Shown here one piece after another: positions 1 to 8,441 of a DNA stretch of 64,000 nt. The stretch is from Paenibacillus tritici (GTDB lineage: Bacteria > Bacillota > Bacilli > Paenibacillales > Paenibacillaceae): contig NZ_JABMKX010000019.1 in assembly GCF_013204885.1 (NCBI RefSeq), forward strand, positions 1-64,000, read 5' to 3'. A model generated the notes under the pieces. It saw only the letters and a list, made by a program, of their open reading frames with translations. It was not told the origin of the DNA and did no database searches. Each line of letters begins with the position of its first letter. The stretch's first letter is position 1. Both the position numbers and the translations under genes were made by a program.

Positions 1-68
1 TGTAGTGTTGACGACTACAGCATCTTTTAGAATGGATGCGACGGATGCCACCCACTTATTTTCATTCC

Positions 69-106
69 TGGGGGTGACAAGGCCTCTGTCTTGTCATGCC
101 TGTTTT
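69..106 (+). terminator. possible terminator of an upstream gene
   Basis: TGACAAG (75-81) pairs with CTTGTCA (90-96), and the outer GGG can pair with CCT. A TTTTT run follows at about 103-107. If real, it ends a plus-strand transcript entering from outside the window. The stem is short. Confidence 0.35.
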
Positions 107-447
107 TCGATTACATTTGGCTTACGTGGCGTACCAGTCCAATTGTGTTCGGTTTTCCGTTAAAATTTGCTAAATAGATGAACAGACGACGTTCTGTTTT
201 TAGCCGCGCTGCTCATTTTCATGCTGGGGTTGTGCCTTGAAAGACATGTTTGTTTTCGCATACAGTCGACCCGCTACCGCCACCCCAGGCCGTTGTACTC
301 GGTTTTTCGCATACACTTGAAACTTGTACTTCGCTTCCGGTGTCCAAAGAAAATAAAATATTAAACTGGATTGGTTGGTTTGACGCTGTTTCAGAGTTTG
401 AAAAAAATCAGGTATTGAAAAATAAGTTTTAGACTGCCGCCGCTTTG
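107..447. other. stretch without a recognisable gene
   Basis: No convincing coding region is seen. A 60-codon open frame begins with TTG at 250, but it has no ribosome-binding site and no recognisable motif. The composition is AT-rich and resembles decayed accessory DNA. Confidence 0.4.
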
Positions 448-473
448 TTGAACTAAAGTTCCCGTTAGTTCAA
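448..473 (-). terminator. hairpin downstream of the PH-like gene
   Basis: TTGAACTA (448-455) and TAGTTCAA (466-473) form a perfect 8-bp stem with a 10-nt loop. The arms extend outward with one mismatch. It lies 22 bp beyond the stop of the minus-strand gene at 495-848. No strong T run follows, so it may be a palindromic repeat rather than an efficient terminator. Confidence 0.35.
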
Positions 474-494
474 TAAACAGTTCATCAAAAATTA

Positions 495-848
495 TCACTT
501 CACTCGTTCGGAAATATTTTTACTTATTTCTTCAGGATTTTCAACACCAATGATCAACTTTGATATTTTGAACTTACCAACCTTAAAGCTATTCAAATCT
601 AAATGAAGAGTTTCAAGCTCATTTTCAAAAAAATGCAGTTGATAACCACCATTTGATCTAAATAACCCATTTCTCATTCCTCCTAATAAAGCACCATATA
701 GTTTAAAAGCATTTGGTATCGGTCTACCTGTTGTTATTCCTGCGATTGAAGAGTATGGAATTTGCAACCCTTTATCTAATTTTAAAAAGGGTGAGTTTCC
801 AAATTCGATATTTACGTAGGTTTCCATTAGTTGAATTTTACGTTCCAT
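495..848 (-). CDS. small hypothetical protein, PH-domain-like
   Basis: This encodes 117 residues with no signal peptide or membrane segment. The alternating hydrophobic pattern, with short beta-strand-like blocks around 'LQIPYSSIAGITTGRP' and 'YQLHFF', and a C-terminal amphipathic helix ('NPEEISKNISERVK') resemble small bacterial PH-like proteins. That assignment is an inference from pattern only; no catalytic residues are visible. The gene is clearly more AT-rich than the core genes further on and lies beside an integrase remnant, which suggests an acquired gene. The first ATG (848) is used, and no strong ribosome-binding site was found. It could equally be an unclassified orphan. Confidence 0.55.
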   Translation of the reverse strand: MERKIQLMETYVNIEFGNSPFLKLDKGLQIPYSSIAGITTGRPIPNAFKLYGALLGGMRNGLFRSNGGYQLHFFENELETLHLDLNSFKVGKFKISKLIIGVENPEEISKNISERVK

Positions 849-897
849 ATTTTGATTCCCCCATTTTCAAATAATCCATTTATTTCATAACCCATAA

Positions 898-1089
898 TTA
901 CATATAATACCACAAACATATCTTTTCTTCATAAAGGTCTTGAGTGGTCGATGCCTTCTCATGACCGAGCATTCCTTGAATGAAGTCTAAGGGAGCACCA
1001 TTATCAAGGAGTTGGCATGCATATGTATGTCGAAAGCGATGCGGGTACACAATCGTAGGTATAGCCATTCGTTTTGTTGGCGTTCCCAG
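898..1089 (-). pseudogene. C-terminal fragment of a tyrosine recombinase (integrase)
   Basis: The minus strand reads 'HRFRHTYACQLLDNGAPLDF' followed by 'IQGMLGHEKASTTQDLY'. This is the C-terminal catalytic core of phage/transposon integrases: the HxxR box, the LGH box and a following tyrosine. In-frame stops lie directly upstream (near 1090) and at 898, so only about 60 codons remain and the core-binding domain and first catalytic Arg are lost. The TTQ-to-Tyr spacing is one residue longer than usual. The fragment marks an old integration event in the AT-rich strip that also holds the PH-like, kinase and methyltransferase genes. Confidence 0.8.
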
Positions 1090-1134
1090 TTAACTCAATG
1101 ATTCATGTCAGCATTTAAATATCGAAATCCCAAT

Positions 1135-2121
1135 TCATTTATCCGATAAAGGGTCGCTTTCCCCGACCAGCAGCTTCAAATTCTTGTCGATCTCACCGTC
1201 AATCGCCGATCCCCAACCGTCAGGAATTTGCGGTTTATTAATGAGGTGGAGCATGGTGGATATGTCGGCAAGCTTGGACAGTGCGTACCACTTCTCGGGT
1301 AAAGGCTCTCTCGCCTTACGGTTATAGCCTTCCTCGAAGGCGGCAATGGTGTCTGCGCCGATATAGCGCTCGACTTGCGTCCTTGTCCTGAAGAATTTGC
1401 CTATGTCATAAAAGACAGGCGCCGCGAAACAGTACTCGTAGTCGATGAAACAAGGCTCCAATGAAGGCGTGACCATAATATTGGAGAAAATGAAATCGCC
1501 ATGCGAGAACACATGCTTATCTGCAATCCTCTCTACCAATGCGGTGTGATCCGCCAGGAATTGTATACACTTCTCTTTGGTTGAAGGTTGAATGTGGGTT
1601 CCTGCAAGACCGTTTAGCAAGGTGTAATATTGGCTATCGAAGGATTCAAGCTGTTCCGCGATCTGCAAATGCTCGTTTAACAGCGCCATATGCGAATATT
1701 CGGTTTGATGCAGCAGGGCAAGCGAGTTTCCGATCCGATGCACAACATGGTCGGGACACCCCTCATTCTCGGCAATAAAGTCTCCTAGTGTCGAGCCTTC
1801 AATAAACACCATGATCAAGTACGAAAGAGGAATTATTTGCTTACTATCATCGAAGAAGAAAATCTCAGGGGTGCGAATTTTTGCTTTTGCATACTGATAG
1901 GCTGCCGCCTCAATCCCGCTGTGGTCGTTGTTAGCGGGATAAATCCTTAACACATACTTACTACCGCTGTCTGTCCGTAAGGCATAATTGCTGGTGCTCA
2001 TACCTTTCGTCAAGGGCGAGACTTGGGTAATGCTTGCCTTGGGGTCGAAAGCGGCGAACAGCCTTCTGACCATGTCTCCGTTAACCGCTTGAAAATCAAA
2101 CAGTCTAGCCGAGTCTTTCAC
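1135..2121 (-). CDS. APH-family phosphotransferase
   Basis: This is a kinase-fold protein of 328 residues. The Brenner-type catalytic box HGDFIFSN is near residue 207 and a metal-binding segment 'FIDYEYC' near 225, as in aminoglycoside/choline-kinase-like phosphotransferases. The N lobe has 'NYALRTDSGSKYVLRIYP', the usual nucleotide-binding strand pair with the Lys. The substrate cannot be read; many family members phosphorylate small alcohols or amines rather than antibiotics. I set the start at GTG 2121 because AGGAGG (2131-2136) sits 9 nt upstream. A longer frame from ATG 2184 has no such site. The gene stands alone, 25 bp after the methyltransferase on the same strand, and may be co-transcribed with it. 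Confidence 0.82.
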   Translation of the reverse strand: MKDSARLFDFQAVNGDMVRRLFAAFDPKASITQVSPLTKGMSTSNYALRTDSGSKYVLRIYPANNDHSGIEAAAYQYAKAKIRTPEIFFFDDSKQIIPLSYLIMVFIEGSTLGDFIAENEGCPDHVVHRIGNSLALLHQTEYSHMALLNEHLQIAEQLESFDSQYYTLLNGLAGTHIQPSTKEKCIQFLADHTALVERIADKHVFSHGDFIFSNIMVTPSLEPCFIDYEYCFAAPVFYDIGKFFRTRTQVERYIGADTIAAFEEGYNRKAREPLPEKWYALSKLADISTMLHLINKPQIPDGWGSAIDGEIDKNLKLLVGESDPLSDK

Positions 2122-2209
2122 CGTAGTCCGCCTCCTACTTCTGTCTGTATTGAACTTTCGTTTCCCGTTAATTGAATGATCCACGTACTAAACTGATCTG
2201 AAAATACCC

Positions 2210-2968
2210 TTATTTTTTAGTGCATTTTATAATAAATGCAGCAGGTATGAATGCTGCCTTTTGATGTGTATACCATACTGCAGAATCTCCCGACTTTATT
2301 TCCTCTGTGAGGACAACATCTTCAATCACCTTTTCAATTTGAAATCCAGACTGAATTAGCTCATTTATATATGTACTGAGTTTTAGTTGATTCATCATAG
2401 CTGGCAAGTCCCATGGTTCACACTGTTGAGGGCCTTCCTCATGATAAGATTTTTTAATTACAAACTGCTCGCCTTCCTGTTTAATTCGATTATGTAACGG
2501 GTGCTCCCAGCTAAAAATAAAGGTCCCACCAGGTTTCAGGTAGCTGAATACTTGCTGTAATGTCATTGGCAAATCAACGGTCCAACCAATGGCGTAGATG
2601 GAATACACGATATCAAAATACTCACTCGGAATACCAGGGTTCTTTTCCATTGGTCCTTGGAAAAGATTCAATTTTGATTTATGAGCCGAAAGCAAATCCC
2701 TCGCAGTCTCGATCTGAGTGTCGGATAAGTCAATTCCCCAAAGCTCTGAGGCTCCACGTGAGGCCATGAAATTTAAAGAGTGGCCACTTCCGCAACCAAT
2801 TTCTAAGACTATTCTATCCTCTACCTCACCAAATAAGTTTAATTCGTTTTCTGTCGGCAAGAATGGACCATAAACTGGAAGTGTAGTCCTTCCAAAAAAT
2901 CGGGGAGCTACTTCGTCCCAAGTTTTCTTATTCGATAAAATATAGTCTTCCTTTATGGATTCCAGCAT
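2210..2968 (-). CDS. class I SAM-dependent methyltransferase
   Basis: This encodes 252 residues. Motif I 'VLEIGCGSGHS' is near residue 54, the acidic motif II 'LWGIDLSD' follows, and 'FDIVYSIYAIGWTVDL' with 'LKPGGTFIFSWEHPLH' covers the later Rossmann strands. This is a complete class I methyltransferase of the Methyltransf_11/25 type. The substrate is unknown. ATG 2968 is preceded by GGGAGG at good spacing, so the upstream in-frame ATG at 2986 is not used. It reads toward the APH-like kinase 88 bp downstream. AT-richer composition than the rest of the window suggests acquisition. Confidence 0.85.
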   Translation of the reverse strand: MLESIKEDYILSNKKTWDEVAPRFFGRTTLPVYGPFLPTENELNLFGEVEDRIVLEIGCGSGHSLNFMASRGASELWGIDLSDTQIETARDLLSAHKSKLNLFQGPMEKNPGIPSEYFDIVYSIYAIGWTVDLPMTLQQVFSYLKPGGTFIFSWEHPLHNRIKQEGEQFVIKKSYHEEGPQQCEPWDLPAMMNQLKLSTYINELIQSGFQIEKVIEDVVLTEEIKSGDSAVWYTHQKAAFIPAAFIIKCTKK

Positions 2969-3126
2969 ATAATTCCATCCTCCCAAGGTTAAATCTCACA
3001 ACCGTCTTATATTCGATGTGTTTTTTGAATTATCCTGCCTGTTAGACTAACCAACGGGCACCAGTTGCCAGACCCAATCAGGGGCACTCCTGCTCCTCCT
3101 GACTCGCCTTCCGCCACGCCCAGCAC

Positions 3127-3169
3127 AAAAAAGGGCAACCCACACCGTAAGTAACGATGCGTGTTGCCC
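3127..3169 (-). terminator. rho-independent terminator of the sugar-ABC/FAD operon
   Basis: On the minus strand GGGCAACAC pairs with GTGGGTTGCCC (3133-3169), followed by TTTTTT (3132-3127). It lies just after the stop of the FAD oxidoreductase gene and closes the seven-gene unit. Confidence 0.8.
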
Positions 3170-3183
3170 GCCCTGTAATAACA

Positions 3184-4524
3184 CTATAGTATAACCCCGT
3201 CCCGCTTAAGCTGCTCCTGCAGCTTCGGGATGTCGAGCGCCTGCGGCTTCACCCCTGCGGCCGTTGCGAGCGCTGCCGCCGTCCCGGCTGCCTGGCCTGT
3301 GGCCATACAGCTTGGCGTGAGCCGGGTCGTGGCCAGTGCCTCATGCGAGGTCGAAATGCATCGGCCTGCGGCCAGCAGATTGGACACATTGGCGGATAGC
3401 AGACAGCCGTACGGAATGTCATAAGCGCCGTCTCCAGCGATGAAAGAGGCCGTTACTCCCTTGCCGGACGGATCATGAATGTCGATCGGGTAGCCGCTGC
3501 GGGCAATGACATCACTGAACTTCCGGCCTTCTACGACATCTTCTTTGGTCAGCAGGTAATATCCTTTAATCCGCCGCGATTCGCGGATGCCGATCTGTGG
3601 TGCAACCGCTGAAATAGAGGCCCGTTCAAAGCCCGGAACGTCGCGCTTCAGAAACTCAGCCATTAGCAGCACCTGCTTGCGGCCCTCCTGTTCCGCCAAG
3701 GTCAGATCCTCCGCACTCGTTGCATCCAGCCCTTGTACGCGGGTACAGTTGATTAACACTTCGTCATCGGCCGGACCGGTAAAAAACAATACCTGGTCAC
3801 GGTTAATCGGCACCTCTGCCCGCTTCCATTGCGAGTAGAATCCACTTACCCCGGTGAGCGGCAGGTCTGGCAGCTCGGCGATTGGTGTTTTGCTGTAGAA
3901 CTCTTCGGGATGGCTGATCATATAAGCTTTGACCTTGTTCAAATCGACACCGCGCATTCTGAACTTCATCGTCATCGGCTGGGAGCGGCTGTCCCCCTCC
4001 CGTCCCTGTAACGTTTCGGCCCCGGACAGCTTAGCTACGTCAGCATCTCCGCTGCAATCCACGAAGATGCGCCCCCTTACAGGCGTACGCCCGGATTTGT
4101 TGGTCACCACCACATGTCCAATCCCGCCGTCCTGTGTCATCACCTCATCCACGAAGCTGTGCAGAAGCAGTCTCACGCCAGCTTCGCGCAGCATATCCGT
4201 GGCCACCACTTGATAGATCTCAGGATGGTAAGGCGTCAGCGTATGCACGAAGCCGACCGTATCCCGCAGATGGCCCGGCGAACCGCCGTTTGCCTGCAGC
4301 CGGTCTACGATTTCCTGGGCGATGCCTTTGATGACCTGTTCCCCGCGGTCGGTGTGAAAGGTCATCCACGGATAGACCATAGCAGCAGTGGACATCCCGC
4401 CCACGAATCCGTAACGTTCAATGAGCACGGTCTGCGCTCCCAGCCGTCCGGCGGCGATGGCTGCCGCGATACCCGCAGGGCCGCCCCCCACGACAACGAC
4501 ATCTGCTTCAATTGCAGGATTCAT
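3184..4524 (-). CDS. FAD-dependent oxidoreductase (FAD_oxidored family)
   Basis: This encodes 446 residues. The N-terminal Rossmann motif 'VVVVGGGPAGIAAAIAAGR' binds FAD and is followed by 'ERYGFVGGMSTAAM'. The C-terminal FAD-contact segment is 'LLAAGRCISTSHEALATTRL' with 'CMATGQAAGTAAALA'. This layout is that of the FAD-dependent oxidoreductases found near carbohydrate-uptake genes. The reaction is not known; oxidation of a sugar hydroxyl or a related imported compound is an inference from context. ATG 4524 has AAGGAG 8 nt upstream; GTG 4533 abuts that site and is unlikely. It is the last gene of the ABC operon, 25 bp after the permease gene. Confidence 0.85.
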   Translation of the reverse strand: MNPAIEADVVVVGGGPAGIAAAIAAGRLGAQTVLIERYGFVGGMSTAAMVYPWMTFHTDRGEQVIKGIAQEIVDRLQANGGSPGHLRDTVGFVHTLTPYHPEIYQVVATDMLREAGVRLLLHSFVDEVMTQDGGIGHVVVTNKSGRTPVRGRIFVDCSGDADVAKLSGAETLQGREGDSRSQPMTMKFRMRGVDLNKVKAYMISHPEEFYSKTPIAELPDLPLTGVSGFYSQWKRAEVPINRDQVLFFTGPADDEVLINCTRVQGLDATSAEDLTLAEQEGRKQVLLMAEFLKRDVPGFERASISAVAPQIGIRESRRIKGYYLLTKEDVVEGRKFSDVIARSGYPIDIHDPSGKGVTASFIAGDGAYDIPYGCLLSANVSNLLAAGRCISTSHEALATTRLTPSCMATGQAAGTAAALATAAGVKPQALDIPKLQEQLKRDGVIL

Positions 4525-4549
4525 ATCATCCACTCCTTTTCAGTGTGTG

Positions 4550-5398
4550 CTATTCCTTCAGACCCGTCATGGCAACACCCTCGATGAACCGCTTCTGAGC
4601 CAGGAAGAAGACGATCAGCAGCGGGACGGTTGCCATTACGGTGGCACTCATTAAATAATGCCAGGAAGTGCCCACTTCATCTGTAAACAACGATAATCCA
4701 AGCGGTAAGGTCATTAGTTCGCGAGTATTGATGAAAATAAGCGGGTCAAAGAATTCATTCCAGATGGTCACGAACGTGAAGATCGTCAGTGTCGCCATGC
4801 CGGGACGGGCAATCGGCAGCATTATTTTCCAGTAAATGCGGAACCGGTTGCAGCCGTCGATCATCGCCGCCTCCTCAAGCTCCGTGGGTATGGTGATGAA
4901 GAATTGCCGCATCACGAAGATGCCGAACACGCCGCCTGCGCCAAAGATTGGCAACAAAATAAGCGGCAGATGCGTGTCAATCCAGCCCAGGTCGCGCATG
5001 GACAGGAACATGGGGATCGCCGTCACTTCATGCGGGATCATCATGGCGCTGAGCAGCACCAGAAACACGGCATTTCTTCCTGTAAAGGGAATTTTGGCAA
5101 ACGCATAACCGGCCAGTGAAGCGAAAAATACGGTTCCCGCCACCACGACAAACGAGATATAGACGCTGTTGAAATAGAAGCGGTGAAACGGGATCAGCGT
5201 AAATACATCCACATAATTCTGAAACCGGAAGACCGGCGGAATCAGCTGCGGCGGATAGGTGAAAATATCCTGCGGCTGCTTGAAGGAGGTGGACAGCATC
5301 CACAGGAACGGAACAAGCATAATCAGCGATACCACCGTTAACGCGGCATACACTCCGGCCACAGACAGTTTTTTGCTGGCGCTAGGCATCGGTTTCAT
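4550..5398 (-). CDS. sugar ABC transporter permease, MalG-type
   Basis: This encodes 282 residues with about six membrane helices (for example 12-34, 78-102 and 110-130). The ABC-interaction loop 'EEAAMIDGCNRFRIYWKIML' is at about 175-194 and the C-terminal helix ends in the family-typical 'FIEGVAMTGLKE'. It forms the inner-membrane channel together with the upstream permease. Its start overlaps the end of that gene by 17 bp, indicating translational coupling. No ATPase gene is present in the cluster, so a shared MsmX-like ATPase elsewhere in the genome is expected, as is usual for CUT1 systems in Bacilli. Confidence 0.93.
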   Translation of the reverse strand: MKPMPSASKKLSVAGVYAALTVVSLIMLVPFLWMLSTSFKQPQDIFTYPPQLIPPVFRFQNYVDVFTLIPFHRFYFNSVYISFVVVAGTVFFASLAGYAFAKIPFTGRNAVFLVLLSAMMIPHEVTAIPMFLSMRDLGWIDTHLPLILLPIFGAGGVFGIFVMRQFFITIPTELEEAAMIDGCNRFRIYWKIMLPIARPGMATLTIFTFVTIWNEFFDPLIFINTRELMTLPLGLSLFTDEVGTSWHYLMSATVMATVPLLIVFFLAQKRFIEGVAMTGLKE

Positions 5399-6296
5399 TG
5401 AATACCCACCTCTTTCGCAGCTGCCACTGCAGCAGAGTCAAGATCAATACGACAAAGAACAACACAAATGCCAGCGCCGAAGCGTAGCCCATCTGGAACA
5501 GCTTAAACGCTTTTTCCCAAATGTAATAGACGAGTACCTTGGTGCTGTTATTCGGCCCGCCCTGGGTCATGACATAAATCTGGCCGAACACCTTCAGCGA
5601 GCCGATCACGGTCATCACAACGGTCAGAAATACGGTGGGTGTAATCATAGGCAGAGTAACGTTGAAGAAGGTTTTGGTCTTGCCTGCGCCGTCCAGTTCA
5701 GCCGCTTCGTACAGGGAACGCGATACCTGCTGGATGGCAGCGATGAACAACACCATATTGAGACCAACGTTCTTCAGTACGCTCGTCACGATGACAGCCG
5801 GCATCGCCAGCTTCTCGTCATACAGCCAGGCGGCCCCTTTAATGTTGAACATCATCAATAGCTGATTGATCAGCCCGGAATCGGTTGCGAACATGTACTT
5901 CCATACGATGGACCATACAATCAGCGAAGTCATAACGGGAACGAAGATAGCTGTACGGAAGATGCCGATTCCTTTCAAGCTTTTGGATAACAGCAGCGCC
6001 AGCATCAGAGCCAGCACAATATTAAACGGCACCAGACCCAGCGTGAAAGTAGCCGTATTGCCGAAGACCTTCCAGAACAGCGGATCAACCGCGATCTCCG
6101 TATAATTATCCAGACCGACATACCGGTGCTCGCCAAGCAGCGGCCAGTCATGTAAGCTCATGTAGAGCGCTTTCCCCATTGGAAATAACAATAATAACGT
6201 GAACCCTAGCAGCATTGGCGATATAAAAAGCCATCCGGTCAGCTGTGCCTCGCGGGCAAGCGGACCTTTCTTTCGTTTATTGACCTTTCTGTTCAT
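5382..6296 (-). CDS. sugar ABC transporter permease, MalF/UgpA-type
   Basis: This encodes 304 residues with a basic N-terminus, then about six membrane helices beginning near residue 20. The EAA loop 'EAAELDGAGKTKTFFNVTLP' lies at about 197-216. It partners the MalG-type permease downstream. ATG 6296 is chosen because GAGGCGGTGA is placed 8 nt upstream; a GTG 12 nt earlier overlaps that site. It is 17 bp behind the TIM-barrel gene. The family imports oligosaccharides, glycerol-phosphate derivatives or related compounds; the specific substrate is not evident. Confidence 0.93.
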   Translation of the reverse strand: MNRKVNKRKKGPLAREAQLTGWLFISPMLLGFTLLLLFPMGKALYMSLHDWPLLGEHRYVGLDNYTEIAVDPLFWKVFGNTATFTLGLVPFNIVLALMLALLLSKSLKGIGIFRTAIFVPVMTSLIVWSIVWKYMFATDSGLINQLLMMFNIKGAAWLYDEKLAMPAVIVTSVLKNVGLNMVLFIAAIQQVSRSLYEAAELDGAGKTKTFFNVTLPMITPTVFLTVVMTVIGSLKVFGQIYVMTQGGPNNSTKVLVYYIWEKAFKLFQMGYASALAFVLFFVVLILTLLQWQLRKRWVFNETDA

Positions 6297-6313
6297 GCGC
6301 GAATTCACCGCCT

Positions 6314-7006
6314 CTAGCTCAATCTGTCTATTGCACTCCGAAACGAGCTAACCGCACGCCGCAGCTGTTCCTCTGTTGTGCCCGTCACCACCGCACCAAG
6401 CATGATCGCCTTCACTCCAGCGAGTTGCAAGGAAGGTACGTCTCCCTCCACCAGCTTGCGCTGGGAAGGCACCAGTACGGGAAGACCGGAATGGTCGGCC
6501 AGATACCGGTATTTCAGCAGGTCTGCGAAGCTGAGACCCGTACCGTATTCGTTGCTAGGTACAATCGAGGCTTCAAGCGCCGTGAACCCGAACCGCTTCC
6601 CCTCCTGAACCTGACTGAGATCATAGGTATCATTAATGGCAAAGGTCCGGTCCAATCCGTGATCCCCCAGCATAAAGGACGGCAGATGATGGGCATAGAT
6701 AGAATAAAAATCGAACCCGAGCGGAGCAAGCCGCATAAACTCTTCTTCCGCCACACCTTCCAGACTGCCGGAGGGCACTACGCCAAATGGGCCGTCAAAG
6801 GTAGAGCGGATTTGACTGAAAACGTCTTCATAGCTTTCGAGCGGACCGAAATGAGTTCCGCTGGCCCGGTGACCGACATTAAAATGAACTTTTAAAGCAT
6901 CGGCGCCTTCCTCAAGCGCCGCCTTCGCCAGTCTCACATCATTGGCCGGAAGACTGACGAACAAGGACAGGCCGTTTTGCTCTAATCTCTGTTTCAATTT
7001 ACCCAT
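6314..7006 (-). CDS. uncharacterised TIM-barrel-like protein
   Basis: This encodes 230 residues, cytoplasmic, with no signal or membrane segment. Alternating beta/alpha blocks ('GLSLFVSLPANDVRLAKAAL', 'ADALKVHFNVG', 'GLPVLVPS') and a C-terminal 'GVKAIMLGAVVTGTTEEQLR' resemble the phosphate-binding end of HisA/NanE/TrpC-like barrels. I do not recognise a named family, so a phosphosugar epimerase, aldolase or isomerase role is only a guess. Its place inside the transport operon, between the binding-protein and permease genes with 14-17 bp gaps, implies a dedicated step in catabolism of the imported compound. ATG 7006 follows GAGGAG. Confidence 0.7.
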   Translation of the reverse strand: MGKLKQRLEQNGLSLFVSLPANDVRLAKAALEEGADALKVHFNVGHRASGTHFGPLESYEDVFSQIRSTFDGPFGVVPSGSLEGVAEEEFMRLAPLGFDFYSIYAHHLPSFMLGDHGLDRTFAINDTYDLSQVQEGKRFGFTALEASIVPSNEYGTGLSFADLLKYRYLADHSGLPVLVPSQRKLVEGDVPSLQLAGVKAIMLGAVVTGTTEEQLRRAVSSFRSAIDRLS

Positions 7007-7020
7007 GCATTTCGCTCCTC

Positions 7021-8310
7021 TTATTTCAAAATAGCGTCGACATCCGTCTGCATCTGCGCCATATTGTCCTTGGCGGACGCCGAGCTGCCGAACAGACGGT
7101 CAAAGCCTTGCAGCACAGCATTGTCGATATCCTGCCAGCGGATATGGCCCGGAATGATGCGCGCCTTCGGCATTTCATTGATAACGGCTTGCACAATGTG
7201 CTCGGCAGGCGGGTTGTTCGGCTGATTCAGGAACGTATCGGAACTCAGCACCGAGGTACGCGGCGGTACGAAATAAGTGGATGTCGCTTCAATGCCCGAC
7301 TGGCTGGCGAATAGTTTTAGCAGCTTCTTGGCTTCCTCCGGATGCTTGCTGTCCTTGAACAGAGTATAGCCCGCTTGGCCCAGCATCGGAACACTGCCTG
7401 CGGAGCCGGCCGGCATCGGCGCAATGCTCCATTCAAATCCTGTAATTTCACGCGCTTTGGAGACGTAGCTGTAGTTGTCAAAAAACATTCCCAGATTCCC
7501 TGCATCGAAGCTGATCTGTTCGCCTGCTTTCGGGTGGGATTCGTCCTTAAACATCATCCGCTCCAGCAGCTCCATCGTTTCGACGCCGTACTGGTCATTC
7601 CAGGTGAATGCGGTCAGATCTTCATTAAACGGGCCGCTTCCATAAGACCAGGAGTAAGAGGACAGAATGGCCCAGGTCTTCCAGTCGCGGAAGAAATTCG
7701 CGCCGTACACCCGGCCTTGCGCTTCTTTGACAGAAATCGCTTTGGCGGATTCCTCAAATGCCTTCCATGTCCATTTCCCTTGGGAGGCTAACGTACTCGG
7801 GTCCGTCAGGCCGGCCTTGTCGAACAGAGTCTTGTTGTAGAACATGACCACCGGCGGTGTTGAGAACGGCAGCCCAAGCAATTGATCCCCATCCCGGAAC
7901 AAATCAAGTGTGCTCGGAATATAATCGTCCAGGTTAAAGGAAGTATCGTCTTTGAAGGAGGAGACGTCCGCCAGAATGCCATTGGCTTTAAACTGCGGGA
8001 TCATCCGCTCCGATACCCAGGCGATATCCGGGAGCGCTTTCCCGGCGGCCAGCACCGATATTTTCTGCTGATAATCGGTGAATGGAACCGAATCCATGGT
8101 TACCTTAATCCCCGGATTGTCTGCTTCAAATTGGCTAATAAGCTTGTTGTACACATCCATATGCCCTTGATTGCCCCACATCAAAAACTTTAACTCAACC
8201 TCTTCCTGCTTCCCGGAACTCCCTGCATTACCGCTTGCTTCTGGCTTGGCGCAACCTGCCGTTAAGCCCAGCAGCAAGGCTGAAAGAAGTACTGCTCCCG
8301 CTTTCTTCAT
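7021..8310 (-). CDS. extracellular sugar-binding lipoprotein of an ABC transporter
   Basis: This encodes 429 residues. A lipoprotein signal peptide with lipobox LTAGC makes Cys20 the lipidated residue. The mature part is a type I carbohydrate-binding fold: 'VELKFLMWGNQGHMDVYNKL', 'LISQFEADNPGIKVTMDSVP', then 'ILADVS' and 'LGLPFSTPPVVMFYNKTLFD', as in family-1 sugar-binding proteins. It captures the substrate outside the membrane and delivers it to the two permeases downstream. ATG 8310 has GGGGG upstream. The gene follows the YesM/YesN pair with a 131-bp gap that probably holds the regulated promoter. Confidence 0.93.
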   Translation of the reverse strand: MKKAGAVLLSALLLGLTAGCAKPEASGNAGSSGKQEEVELKFLMWGNQGHMDVYNKLISQFEADNPGIKVTMDSVPFTDYQQKISVLAAGKALPDIAWVSERMIPQFKANGILADVSSFKDDTSFNLDDYIPSTLDLFRDGDQLLGLPFSTPPVVMFYNKTLFDKAGLTDPSTLASQGKWTWKAFEESAKAISVKEAQGRVYGANFFRDWKTWAILSSYSWSYGSGPFNEDLTAFTWNDQYGVETMELLERMMFKDESHPKAGEQISFDAGNLGMFFDNYSYVSKAREITGFEWSIAPMPAGSAGSVPMLGQAGYTLFKDSKHPEEAKKLLKLFASQSGIEATSTYFVPPRTSVLSSDTFLNQPNNPPAEHIVQAVINEMPKARIIPGHIRWQDIDNAVLQGFDRLFGSSASAKDNMAQMQTDVDAILK

Positions 8311-8441
8311 GAATATCCCCCTTTGACATGTTAGTTTTGATGACTTTTTAAGTATATAGGAGATGTATTCGGTCTATAAATCACCCAAAATACAGGAAAG
8401 GTTCGTTTTATTTATATTTTTATGTTAGATTAAATAACATT

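Noticed and set aside
250-432. A 60-codon frame near the window start
   Set aside because: TTG start without ribosome-binding site, low-complexity sequence, no family resemblance.
1135-2121. Aminoglycoside-resistance determinant
   Set aside because: Only the general APH kinase motifs are visible. The substrate cannot be inferred and resistance should not be assumed.
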